From Compostibacter hankyongensis (GTDB lineage Bacteria; Bacteroidota; Bacteroidia; Chitinophagales; Chitinophagaceae), in contig NZ_BAABFN010000002.1 in assembly GCF_039541075.1 (NCBI RefSeq), forward strand, positions 957,846-1,021,845: DNA of 64,000 bases, written 5' to 3'. The notes beneath the pieces are model-generated. The model saw only the letters and a list, made by a program, of their open reading frames with translations. It did not search any database and had not been told where the DNA came from. Both the position numbers and the translations under genes were made by a program. Of the stretch, positions 44,329-53,078 are shown piece by piece; position 1 is the first letter of the stretch; the number at the start of each line of letters is the position of its first letter.

Positions 44329-45900
44329 TCAATACCCAGGATTCTGTTCCAGCTTGGGATTCAGGTCCAGCTCACCCTGCGGGATGGGCCACCAGTAGTC
44401 CCTGGCCTTGTTAAATTTCCGTTTCTGGATCTCCTTATGATCATAATTGTAGATCGGAGCATTCAACACAGTCTCGGCAATTTTCCAACGCCGCACATCA
44501 TTGTAATAAAGGGCTTCCCCTGCCGTCTCTACCCGGCGTTCGTGCCGGATGGCCTCCCGCATCTGGGACTGACTTTGCCCGGATGCAATAGCAGGCATAT
44601 GTACACGCTCCCGTATTTGGTTCAGGGAGGAGAGGATAGCGGGATTCCCGGGATCCGATTCGTTCAATGCCTCTGCATAAGCCAGGAGGATATCGGCATA
44701 ACGCAGTACGATGAAGTTGGTAAAAGACTGGCCGGCTTTCAGATCAGCCAGATCTTTCGGGGGCGCAGCTGAATCATAGATACAGTACTTCTTCATGGCA
44801 AAGCCCGTTTGTTTGTAGTACTTCGGCGTGGCTTCTTCTCCTTTGAACGGAGCTCCCGGGTACACGATCGTAGCCTCAAGGCGGGGATCCCGTCCTATGT
44901 AGGGCGAATCCGGATTATAACCGGAAGTGGGGTCGGTGATGGGTTTCCCGCTTTTCATTTCATAGGCTTCGGCAAGGTCCAGCAAGGGCGCATTGGAATT
45001 ATACTGGCTGTTGATCAGGTCAAACGAATTGCCCTCATCCGGGAAGATAAATTGCACATCAAAGATCACTTCCTTGTTGTTTTCATTGTCGGGAAGGAAA
45101 AGCGCCCGGTAGTTATCAAACAAGCCATAACCGGCCTCCGGGGCCAGATCGATCACCGCTTTGGCAGCATCCGCCGCCTTTTTCCAACGACTTGCGTCGT
45201 TTTTGTCGTTGAACAGCGGACTGGCTTCATACAACAACACACGCGACTTCAATGCCAGAGCAGCGCCTTTGGTAGCGCGTCCCAAATCCCCGGCTCCGTA
45301 TTTGAGCGGTAATAGCAGGGCTGCACTGTCGAGATCTTTGATCACCTGGGCTATTATCTCCTCCCTGGGCGTCCGGGGCAGATTCTTCTGGGCCGGAGGA
45401 TCGGGAGGGCCAAGGATCAACGGTACATCACCCCAGTAGGTCTCCAGCTCAAAATAATAGAGGGCACGCAAAAACCGCGCTTCTCCCTTCATACGGCTCA
45501 TAAGGGCGGAATCCATATCCGGCACCTCATTCACCTTTACCAAAAAAGTATTGCAACGGCCGATGCCCTGGTAGCAGTGATTCCAGCGGGTAGGTATAAT
45601 TCCGTTGTCACTGGCGGCAAGCTGACCATTGGCAATAGAATTAAAGCCACTGGTATTACCATAGCTGTAAGCATTGGGAGAGGCCGCATCTTCCAGGAGT
45701 GGGGTGGCATCTCCTCCAAAAAGCCCTGAATAACTGAGGACAGAATAACATCCGGAAAGCGCCGCATTGGCTGCAGCTTCTGATTTCCAGAAATTACTCT
45801 CCACATATTTATTGTCCGGAGAAGTATCTAATAAGTTGGTATTGCAGCTGCTCGCCACTATGCCGGAACCGGCAAGGAGCAGAACAAGTATCCGTTTCAT
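44329..45900 (-). CDS. SusD/RagB-family glycan-binding lipoprotein
   Basis: A 523-residue surface lipoprotein that lids the SusC transporter. The signal MKRILVLLLAGSGIVASSC ends in a lipobox with Cys following ASS. The SusD core shows NFWKSEAAANAALSGCYSVLS, RWNHCYQGIGRCN, KGEARFLRALYYFELETYWGDVPL and the C-terminal end WWPIPQGELDLNPKLEQNPGY, which is near invariant in the family. The ATG at 45900 gives this signal. It is 49 bases downstream of susC. Confidence 0.95.
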   Translation of the reverse strand: MKRILVLLLAGSGIVASSCNTNLLDTSPDNKYVESNFWKSEAAANAALSGCYSVLSYSGLFGGDATPLLEDAASPNAYSYGNTSGFNSIANGQLAASDNGIIPTRWNHCYQGIGRCNTFLVKVNEVPDMDSALMSRMKGEARFLRALYYFELETYWGDVPLILGPPDPPAQKNLPRTPREEIIAQVIKDLDSAALLLPLKYGAGDLGRATKGAALALKSRVLLYEASPLFNDKNDASRWKKAADAAKAVIDLAPEAGYGLFDNYRALFLPDNENNKEVIFDVQFIFPDEGNSFDLINSQYNSNAPLLDLAEAYEMKSGKPITDPTSGYNPDSPYIGRDPRLEATIVYPGAPFKGEEATPKYYKQTGFAMKKYCIYDSAAPPKDLADLKAGQSFTNFIVLRYADILLAYAEALNESDPGNPAILSSLNQIRERVHMPAIASGQSQSQMREAIRHERRVETAGEALYYNDVRRWKIAETVLNAPIYNYDHKEIQKRKFNKARDYWWPIPQGELDLNPKLEQNPGY

Positions 45901-45949
45901 AACTGTTCGTTTTGATATGCTGTAATGAGATCCGCTCATATACTGTTGT

Positions 45950-48900
45950 TTAGAAACTTACATTTACACCGCCGCTGAAGGTCTTCAGGTTGGGATAGTG
46001 ATATAGCGAGCTGTAGTTGCTGATCGTTTCGGGGTCGAAATCCTTATACTTTGTAAAGGTCAGGAAGTTCTCGGCATTCAGGAACACGCTGAGCTGTGCG
46101 ATCTTCACCTTGGACAGCCATTTCTGGGGCAGTGCATAGGCCAGCTGGAGGCTTTTCAGACGAAGGTACGCTCCGCTCTGCAGCCAGAAATCAGACTGCA
46201 GGAAATTGTCCTTTCCGCCGGTGCTTTCCGTGACGATCGGAAGTCGGGCATCCGGATTATCCGGGGTCCAAGCATCCGTCAGCCATTGCTTCGTAGCCCC
46301 GGCACCGTTATTAAAGGGATAGGCAATGTTGCCGACCGGATATACCTTGATGCCGGCAATACCCTGGAAAAAGGCTTTTAGGGAGATGCCCTTATAGCCT
46401 ACATTCAACCCAAAACCGTAAGTATACTTGGGAATAGCAGAAGATTCGTCGATGATCACCCGGTCGTCCCCGTTGATGATATTATCCCCGTTTACATCCT
46501 TATATTTCAGGTAACCGGGACGGGTAGCCTCACTTTGGTAAGCGTGTGCATCTACCTCTTCCTGGGTCTGGAAGATGCCTTCAGATACCAGCAGGTAATG
46601 GGCATCAATGGGATGACCGGCCAGGGTGATGGTGGACAGGTTGGTCTGTTCATCATACAGTATCTGTCCACCCAGGTCGATCACCTTGTTCTTGTTATAG
46701 GAGATATTACCCTGCACGCCGTAGTGGAATGCCCCTATCGTATTACGATACTGCACCGCCAGCTCATAGCCGGTATTGTCCACCGTCCCTACATTCTCTT
46801 TCGGACCGGTCAATCCTACCTGGGAAGGCAGATCTACGGTGCGGAGGATATCTTTGGTCCTCTTCTTATAGACATCAGCCGTGATATTGATCCGGTTCTT
46901 CCAGAGATCGACATCCAGACCCAGGTCGTAATCCGTGGTAGTCTCCCAGCTGGTAAGAGGATCCGAATAGGCTGTAGCAGCGGCACCCGGGGCCAATACC
47001 CCGCCGAAGCTATAGTCGTGATTCAGTGTAATGCTGTTTTCGTAGCTATACAGGTCAACCGCCTGGTTCCCCAGCTGTCCTATGGAAGCCCGCAGCTTCA
47101 GCAGATCGATGAGGGAGGACTGGAAAAAGCTTTCCTTATCGATGCGCCAGCCGGCGGAGGCAGATGGGAAAAAGCCCCAGCGGCGGCCCGGTGCGAAACG
47201 GGAAGACCCGTCATACCGGAAGGTGGCCTCGAACAGGTATTTGCCATCGTAGTCGTAGTTTACCCGGCCGAAATAGGATTCCAGTACATCTTCATTAGTG
47301 TATCCTGAAATGGCATTCCTGACAGAGCCTGCATCGAGGGCTGTCAGCGTCGCATCCAGGTATCCGATCATTTCGGCGGCAAACTGCCCGTGATCAAAAT
47401 AGTCATAGCTGGCCCCGAGCATCACGGCCAGATTGTGCTTCCGGGCAAACTGCCGGTGCCAGTCCAGCGTGTTATAGAAATGGATATTCATGTCATTATA
47501 ATCCGTATTGGTGGACCGGGGCGCGGTGGCGGGGCTGTTCCAGTTGGTAGCTTTCCCGGTCTTGGGATTATAATGCTTCACCTGGGGGGTGAATTTTTCC
47601 TGCAGACCGTCATATTTGTCTACCCCGAAACGGATATTATACGTAATATCCCAGGGCAGCTTGTACTCGGCAAAAGTAGTGGCCAGGAAACGCTGTACCA
47701 CTTTATGAAAATAGCCTGTTTCGGCGATCATCCTGGGGTTCTCAATGTTATTGCGACCCGGGGTGGACAGCCAGGAGTCCCCGTAACGGCCGTCTTTGAG
47801 CGTATCGGTAAAGATGGGCAGCGCGCGCATCAGGTCCTTGAAGAAATCTCCTCCATCACCGCTGTAGTAGGGCTCATTATAATACCGGTAATAGCCGTTA
47901 AAGGTAAGCCCCACCTTCAGCCGCTTGCTCACATTCAGGGAGGTGTTCAGCCCCAGAGAATATTTCTGCTCCTTATCGTTGGGCCCGATGATGATCCCCT
48001 GCCGGTTCAGAAAGCCCAGCGAAAGCCGGTACTGGTAGTTATCCGAGCTGCCCGAGAAGCTGAGGTTATGCTTCTGGATACGACCTTTTTTCAGGGCAAT
48101 ATCGAACCAGTCATTGGCCGGATAGGTAAAGGGGTCGGTCTTCATACCCGCTTCGTATTCGGCAATTTCCTCATCGGAGTAATTCGGTATCTCTGTACCT
48201 CCATTCAGCACCGCCTGGTTTTTCAGCTTCATATAGGCGATGGGATCCCAGATCACATCGGGCATGATGGTAGGCGACTGCACCCCATAATAATAGTTGT
48301 AATTCACATGCGACTTCCCGGCGCCGGACTTGGTAGTGATCAGGATAACCCCGTTGGCGGCACGGGAACCGTAAATCGCGGCGGAGGCATCCTTCAGCAC
48401 GGTGACGCTTTCGATATCGTCCGGGTTCAGCTCATCGATGCTGTATTCGATTCCGTCGACGAGGATCAGGGGGTCGTTGCCGCTAAGGGTGCCCATACCC
48501 CGGATCCGGATCTGGGAACGGTCCAGCCCCGGCTGGTTCTGCCCCAGCTTCAGGAACATGCCCGGCATACCGGCCAGGGCGTTACTGGCGTTGGTGGTAG
48601 GCTCGCCAGCCTTCTCCGACATATCCAGGGTAGAGATAGCCCCCGTCAGGTTCACTTTTTTCTGGGTACCGTAGCCGACAACCACCACGTCGTTCAGCTC
48701 GCGGATATTTTCCGCCAGGGAAATGGTGATGTCGGTCTGACTATTTACCGGCACTTCCTTATTAAGATAGCCGACATAGGAAGCTTCCAGCACGGCATCC
48801 GGCGCGGCGCTGAGGCTGAAATTACCATTGACATCCGTGACCGTTCCGTTCTGGGTCCCCTTGACATGGACCGTCACCCCTGCCAGGGGGGTCTTGTCCT

Positions 48901-49033
48901 TTACGGCAACTACCCTTCCTTTCAGCTGCTGCTCCTGCGCGTGGGTTTCCAGAAAAAGACAGCAAAGCAGCAGGCACCCTACCAGGTATCTGCCACCTGC
49001 TTTCCACCTGTGTAGCATAGATTTTCTCTTCAT
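45950..49033 (-). CDS. SusC/RagA-family TonB-linked outer-membrane transporter
   Basis: A 1,027-residue transporter. It has a signal peptide, a carboxypeptidase-regulatory N-domain (about 40-115: LKGRVVAVKDKTPLAGVTVHVKG), the ELNDVVVVGYGTQKKVNLTGAI segment that marks the plug start, then RIRGMGTLSGNDPLILVDG and VLKDASAAIYGSRAANGVILITTK, and the beta-barrel. No STN domain precedes the N-domain, so it is probably not a sigma/anti-sigma type. The ATG at 49033 is chosen; the frame runs on further but encodes no plausible extension. A 26-base palindrome lies upstream. Confidence 0.95.
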   Translation of the reverse strand: MKRKSMLHRWKAGGRYLVGCLLLCCLFLETHAQEQQLKGRVVAVKDKTPLAGVTVHVKGTQNGTVTDVNGNFSLSAAPDAVLEASYVGYLNKEVPVNSQTDITISLAENIRELNDVVVVGYGTQKKVNLTGAISTLDMSEKAGEPTTNASNALAGMPGMFLKLGQNQPGLDRSQIRIRGMGTLSGNDPLILVDGIEYSIDELNPDDIESVTVLKDASAAIYGSRAANGVILITTKSGAGKSHVNYNYYYGVQSPTIMPDVIWDPIAYMKLKNQAVLNGGTEIPNYSDEEIAEYEAGMKTDPFTYPANDWFDIALKKGRIQKHNLSFSGSSDNYQYRLSLGFLNRQGIIIGPNDKEQKYSLGLNTSLNVSKRLKVGLTFNGYYRYYNEPYYSGDGGDFFKDLMRALPIFTDTLKDGRYGDSWLSTPGRNNIENPRMIAETGYFHKVVQRFLATTFAEYKLPWDITYNIRFGVDKYDGLQEKFTPQVKHYNPKTGKATNWNSPATAPRSTNTDYNDMNIHFYNTLDWHRQFARKHNLAVMLGASYDYFDHGQFAAEMIGYLDATLTALDAGSVRNAISGYTNEDVLESYFGRVNYDYDGKYLFEATFRYDGSSRFAPGRRWGFFPSASAGWRIDKESFFQSSLIDLLKLRASIGQLGNQAVDLYSYENSITLNHDYSFGGVLAPGAAATAYSDPLTSWETTTDYDLGLDVDLWKNRINITADVYKKRTKDILRTVDLPSQVGLTGPKENVGTVDNTGYELAVQYRNTIGAFHYGVQGNISYNKNKVIDLGGQILYDEQTNLSTITLAGHPIDAHYLLVSEGIFQTQEEVDAHAYQSEATRPGYLKYKDVNGDNIINGDDRVIIDESSAIPKYTYGFGLNVGYKGISLKAFFQGIAGIKVYPVGNIAYPFNNGAGATKQWLTDAWTPDNPDARLPIVTESTGGKDNFLQSDFWLQSGAYLRLKSLQLAYALPQKWLSKVKIAQLSVFLNAENFLTFTKYKDFDPETISNYSSLYHYPNLKTFSGGVNVSF

Positions 49034-49407
49034 ACATTTTTCTTTTTTAGAAGATCTTACAAAATGCGGAACACCCGAATTCCCGGTTTTACCGCAATAT
49101 TTTGGTATATACCAAAATATTTCTTTTACAAAGGAAAACTTCGCAAATGTGAAATATAACGAAAGTAAAAGTAATTTCATCAGATCGAAAAAGCAAATTC
49201 TTTTTAACTTTTTTTTCACTTTTCTTCGAACTATCTGATGATGAAGGCCTAACAGACACAAAAACAAACTTAGGGAAAGCACCTCCCGGAGGGGAATGGG
49301 AGCACTTCGGTCCTCACGCCTTATATTATCTTCGGATTATTGGGAAAATCTTCTTATTATTATCCTCCGTGCCGGTTCCGGCACAGACAAGCGCATATCC
49401 GCCGTTT
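49034..49407. other. AT-rich divergent region between susC and DeoR-type gene
   Basis: 374 bases, much richer in A and T than the flanks, holding the palindrome at 49096-49121 and a -7-like element with one mismatch (TATCTTCG, 49327-49334) for the regulator. No gene is seen. Confidence 0.6.
49096..49121. promoter_or_regulatory. 26-base perfect palindrome upstream of susC
   Basis: Arms AATATTTTGGTAT (49096-49108) and ATACCAAAATATT (49109-49121) are fully complementary with no loop, 63 bases before the susC start on the minus strand. The dyad suits a dimeric repressor; the divergent DeoR-type gene or a distant regulator may act here. Confidence 0.75.
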
Positions 49408-50172
49408 ATGATCAATATCGCCGAACGTCACCAGACTATTCTGAGCAAGCTGAACCAGGAAGGATTTGTAAAGGTGCTCGACCTTTGCCGGGAGCTCGAT
49501 GTCTCCGCAGTAACGATACGAAAGGATCTGAAATTACTGGAGGACAAGGGTTTGCTGTTCCGCTCACATGGCGGAGCCGCCCTGCACAACCCTTATACCA
49601 CCGACCGGCCCGTCAACGAGAAGGAAAAGATCCGCTCCTCGGAAAAAAGCCGTATCGGAGCCGCCGCCGCTCCCCTGGTAACGGCCGATGATTCCATTAT
49701 TATTGCTTCCGGCACCACCGTGCAGGCCATGGCCAAATACATCCAACCCCAGGGCCGCCTTACCGTTATCACCGCTTCGCTCAACGTGGCCAATGAGCTC
49801 AACCACCATCCGGAAATCGAAGTCCTCCAGCTGGGCGGTATTCTCCGGAAAAGCTCTTCCTCGGTGGCCGGTCCCTATGCGGAAAAGATGCTGACCGATT
49901 TTTTCTGCAGCAAGCTTTTTCTGGGGGCGGACGGTATCGATCTCGAATTCGGGATCACCACCACCAGCGCCATGGAAGCCCACCTGAACCAGCAGATGAT
50001 GGCCGCCTGTCAGAAAACCGTTGTCCTCGCCGACGCCTCCAAGTTCGGACGACGGGGTTTTGGTAAGATATGCGAGCTGCAGGACATAGACCAGGTGATC
50101 ACCGACAACGCCGTGTCCCCCCATATGATCAAATCCATGGAAGACGCCGGCATAGAAGTAACCATAGTCTGA
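49408..50172 (+). CDS. DeoR/GlpR-family transcriptional regulator
   Basis: A 254-residue regulator with an N-terminal winged helix (RHQTILSKLNQEGFVKVLDLCRELDVSAVTIRKDLKLLEDKGLL) and a C-terminal effector-binding DeoRC domain (about 75-235: DDSIIIASGTTV, LGADGID, VVLADASKFG). DeoR-family members usually answer to phosphorylated sugars, so sugar control is likely. The ATG at 49408 fits the family. The crcB start lies 20 bases downstream, so the genes are probably in one transcript, while susC diverges upstream. Confidence 0.9.
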   Translation: MINIAERHQTILSKLNQEGFVKVLDLCRELDVSAVTIRKDLKLLEDKGLLFRSHGGAALHNPYTTDRPVNEKEKIRSSEKSRIGAAAAPLVTADDSIIIASGTTVQAMAKYIQPQGRLTVITASLNVANELNHHPEIEVLQLGGILRKSSSSVAGPYAEKMLTDFFCSKLFLGADGIDLEFGITTTSAMEAHLNQQMMAACQKTVVLADASKFGRRGFGKICELQDIDQVITDNAVSPHMIKSMEDAGIEVTIV

Positions 50173-50192
50173 AACAGATAACTGCAATTCTG

Positions 50193-50570
50193 ATGATCAA
50201 AACATTCTTACTCATAGGCACCGGCGGTTTCCTCGGCAGCATCGGCCGATATCTTGTGCAGCAGCTGGTATTCCGGCGCTTCCCTTCCTCCTTTCCCTTC
50301 GGCACCCTGCTGGTGAACATCACCGCCTGCTTCCTGATCGGGCTGGTATACGGTCTGTCCGAAAAAGGCAATCTGCTGTCTCCCGAATGGCGGCTGTTCC
50401 TGGCCACCGGCATCTGCGGAGGCTATTCCACCTTCTCTTCCTTTGCCTATGAGAATGTTGCCCTGCTCGGCGACGGGGAAATACTGTATACCTTTCTCTA
50501 CACCGCCGTCAGCATCCTCATAGGATTCCTGGCGGTATATGGCGGCATCGTCCTCGTAAAATCATACTGA
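50193..50570 (+). CDS. crcB: Fluoride ion channel FluC/CrcB
   Basis: A 125-residue membrane channel that exports fluoride as an antiparallel dimer. The four helices and the family motifs GGFLGSIGRY, GTLLVNITACFLIG and ATGICGGYSTFSSFAYE are complete. It stands between a DeoR-type regulator and a DUF190 gene. There is no room for a fluoride riboswitch in the 20 bases before it, so control must come from the promoter further upstream. Confidence 0.93.
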   Translation: MIKTFLLIGTGGFLGSIGRYLVQQLVFRRFPSSFPFGTLLVNITACFLIGLVYGLSEKGNLLSPEWRLFLATGICGGYSTFSSFAYENVALLGDGEILYTFLYTAVSILIGFLAVYGGIVLVKSY

Positions 50571-50571
50571 T

Positions 50572-50928
50572 ATGGAAATGCAACCCGACGGAACGTCCAC
50601 CCTCCTGCGCATCTTCATCGGCGAATCGGACAAGAGCAGCCACAGCCCCCTGTATGAAGCGCTCCTTTTTGAGGCCAAGAAGGCGGGCATGGCCGGCGCT
50701 ACTGTCCTGCGGGGCATCATGTCCTACGGCGCCAGCACCCGGGTACATACCGCCAAGCTGATCGATATTTCGCAAGACCTTCCCATTATCGTAGAAATCG
50801 TCGACCGGGAAGAAAAAATACAAGATTTCGTAGCTACCGTCCATCGCCTGATGGATGAGGCGGGCTGCGGCGGCCTGGTCACCCTGGAAAAAATCCGGGT
50901 GCTGTACTACCAGGGGCGGAAAGAATAA
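50572..50928 (+). CDS. DUF190 family protein
   Basis: A 118-residue soluble protein of DUF190 (LLRIFIGESDKSSHSPLYEALLFEAKKAGMAGATVLRGIMSYG), a PII-like ferredoxin-fold family commonly encoded beside crcB. It starts two bases after the crcB stop, so the two are translated together. The conserved pairing suggests a role in fluoride resistance or its sensing; this is not proven. Confidence 0.9.
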   Translation: MEMQPDGTSTLLRIFIGESDKSSHSPLYEALLFEAKKAGMAGATVLRGIMSYGASTRVHTAKLIDISQDLPIIVEIVDREEKIQDFVATVHRLMDEAGCGGLVTLEKIRVLYYQGRKE

Positions 50929-51152
50929 CTGAAAGCCCGACAATAACAAAACGATATAAGACGTAAGGCGACCTCCTGTCCCCGGCTCACCGCTAACGGT
51001 TATGACTATTTTGTAAACTCTGCCGGTTCCCGGATGGTTTGGGCATTTTTTTTGATATTTGCAGACGAATCGCCGGAACAGGAAGCCCTGCACAGGATGC
51101 AGCTGCTCCTGAACCTGCCTCATCTTAATCACCAACTAAACCGAATACGCTT

Positions 51153-52988
51153 ATGTGTGGCATTGTCGCCTATATCGGACAACGGGAAGCCTACCCCGTC
51201 ATTCTGAAAGGATTGAAACGACTGGAATACCGGGGCTACGACAGCGCCGGAGTGGCCCTGCTCAACAAAGGACTGCATATCTACAAGAAAAAAGGAAAGG
51301 TTGCGGAGCTGGAAGAGTATCTCACCGGCAAGGACATGCATGCGCATATCGGCATAGGCCATACCCGCTGGGCTACCCACGGAGTACCGAGCGACCGCAA
51401 TGCCCACCCCCACAGCTCGGGCGACGGAAGGCTGGCCATCGTACACAACGGCATCATCGAAAACTATGCGCAGATCAAACAGGAGCTGAGCAACAAAGGC
51501 CATGTGTTCAAGAGCGATACCGACACCGAAGTGCTGATTCATTTTATCGAAGAGATCCGCAAAAACAACAACTGCCCGACGGAAGAAGCGGTAAGGATCG
51601 CTCTTAAACGCATTGTGGGGGCCTATGTGATCGTGATACTCGACAAAGACAACCCGGACACCCTCATTGCCGCCCGGAAAGGAAGCCCCCTGGTAATCGG
51701 TATTGGCAAAGGAGAACATTTCCTGGCCTCCGACGCCTCGCCCATTGTAGAGTACACCAAAGAGGTGGTATATGTAAACGATTATGAGATCGCTATTATC
51801 AAAGCAGATGAGCTGATCCTGAAAAACATCGCCAACGAAATACAAACCCCCTATATCCAGAAGCTGGATATCGAGCTGGCCGCCATCGAGAAAGGGGGAT
51901 ATGATCATTTCATGCTGAAAGAGATCTTCGAGCAGCCGCATACCATCTTCGACTGTCTGCGGGGACGCCTGGATGCGGCGGAAGGCTCTCTTACCCTCGG
52001 CGGCATACGCGAGTATGCGGAGCAGCTGAAAAATGCACAGCGCATTATTATTATTGCCTGCGGTACATCCTGGCATGCCGGGTTGGTAGCGGAATATATG
52101 ATCGAGGAGCTCTGCCGCATCCCGGTGGAAGTGGAATATGCTTCGGAATTCCGGTACCGTAATCCCGTCATCAATCCCGGGGATATCATTATCGCTATTT
52201 CACAGTCCGGCGAAACTGCCGATACGCTGGTGGCCATAGAAAGCGCAAAGGCGCAGGGGGCCGTTATCTTCGGCGTCTGCAATGTGGTGGGTTCTTCCAT
52301 CGCCCGCGCCTCTCACGCCGGCGCCTATACGCATGCCGGACCGGAGATCGGGGTGGCCAGCACCAAGGCCTTCACCGCCCAGCTGGCCGTACTGGCCCTC
52401 ATCGCCCTGAAGATAGCGGAAGAAAAAGGCAGCATTACCCAGAAACGTTTCCTCCACCTGCTCACCGAGCTGGAAGATATTCCCGAAAAAGTAGCGCTGG
52501 CCCTGCAGCTGAATGACCAGGTTCGCAGCATGGCCGAGAAATACAAGGACGCACGGGACTTCCTCTACCTGGGCCGCGGATATAATTTCCCGGTGGCCCT
52601 GGAAGGCGCGCTGAAGCTGAAAGAAATATCGTATATTCATGCAGAAGGCTATCCTGCGGCAGAGATGAAGCATGGCCCTATTGCCCTGGTAGATGAAACG
52701 CTGCCGGTAGTGATCGTGGCCACGCGCGACAGCTACTACGAAAAGATAGTATCCAACATCCAGGAGATAAAAGCCCGCAGCGGAAAGGTGATCGCCGTGA
52801 TCACCGAAGGCGACGAAACCATCCCCGGCATGGCCGACGATGTGATCGTCGTTCCGGAAGCCGACGAGCTGGCGGCGCCCCTGGTCAGCGTGATTCCCCT
52901 GCAGCTGCTGGCTTATCACATCGGGGTGCTGAAGGGTTACGATGTGGACAAGCCGCGGAACCTGGCCAAATCAGTGACCGTGGAATAG
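51153..52988 (+). CDS. glmS: Glutamine-fructose-6-phosphate aminotransferase (isomerising)
   Basis: A 611-residue enzyme that makes glucosamine-6-P from fructose-6-P and glutamine for peptidoglycan and lipopolysaccharide. The N-terminal glutaminase starts with the nucleophile Cys2 (MCGIVAYIG) and has GHTRWATHG; two SIS domains follow, with SQSGETADTL and SKAFTAQLA, and the end DKPRNLAKSVTVE is conserved. A 224-base leader region precedes it. The next gene, DUF4954, follows after 90 bases. Confidence 0.96.
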   Translation: MCGIVAYIGQREAYPVILKGLKRLEYRGYDSAGVALLNKGLHIYKKKGKVAELEEYLTGKDMHAHIGIGHTRWATHGVPSDRNAHPHSSGDGRLAIVHNGIIENYAQIKQELSNKGHVFKSDTDTEVLIHFIEEIRKNNNCPTEEAVRIALKRIVGAYVIVILDKDNPDTLIAARKGSPLVIGIGKGEHFLASDASPIVEYTKEVVYVNDYEIAIIKADELILKNIANEIQTPYIQKLDIELAAIEKGGYDHFMLKEIFEQPHTIFDCLRGRLDAAEGSLTLGGIREYAEQLKNAQRIIIIACGTSWHAGLVAEYMIEELCRIPVEVEYASEFRYRNPVINPGDIIIAISQSGETADTLVAIESAKAQGAVIFGVCNVVGSSIARASHAGAYTHAGPEIGVASTKAFTAQLAVLALIALKIAEEKGSITQKRFLHLLTELEDIPEKVALALQLNDQVRSMAEKYKDARDFLYLGRGYNFPVALEGALKLKEISYIHAEGYPAAEMKHGPIALVDETLPVVIVATRDSYYEKIVSNIQEIKARSGKVIAVITEGDETIPGMADDVIVVPEADELAAPLVSVIPLQLLAYHIGVLKGYDVDKPRNLAKSVTVE

Positions 52989-52995
52989 ATAAAAC

Positions 52996-53041
52996 GAACA
53001 GGAATATAGCGCCCGCAGCCAGGAGGAAGCTTTTCCTGTTC
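52996..53041. promoter_or_regulatory. Inverted repeat between glmS and DUF4954
   Basis: GAACAGGAA (52996-53004) and TTCCTGTTC (53033-53041) are exact complements with a 28-base loop. No U-run follows, so it is not a simple terminator; it may be a leader element or operator for the downstream gene. Confidence 0.4.
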
Positions 53042-53078
53042 TACTTAGAATCCGCTAACGATCCTATAAATCCCCCCG

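Noticed and set aside
49034..49282. N-terminal extension of the first susC
   Set aside because: The extension is AT-rich leader sequence containing the palindrome; the ATG at 49033 gives the normal signal peptide.
50929..51152. glmS ribozyme or riboswitch in the 224-base glmS leader
   Set aside because: I saw no recognisable ribozyme core by eye; a covariance search would be needed.
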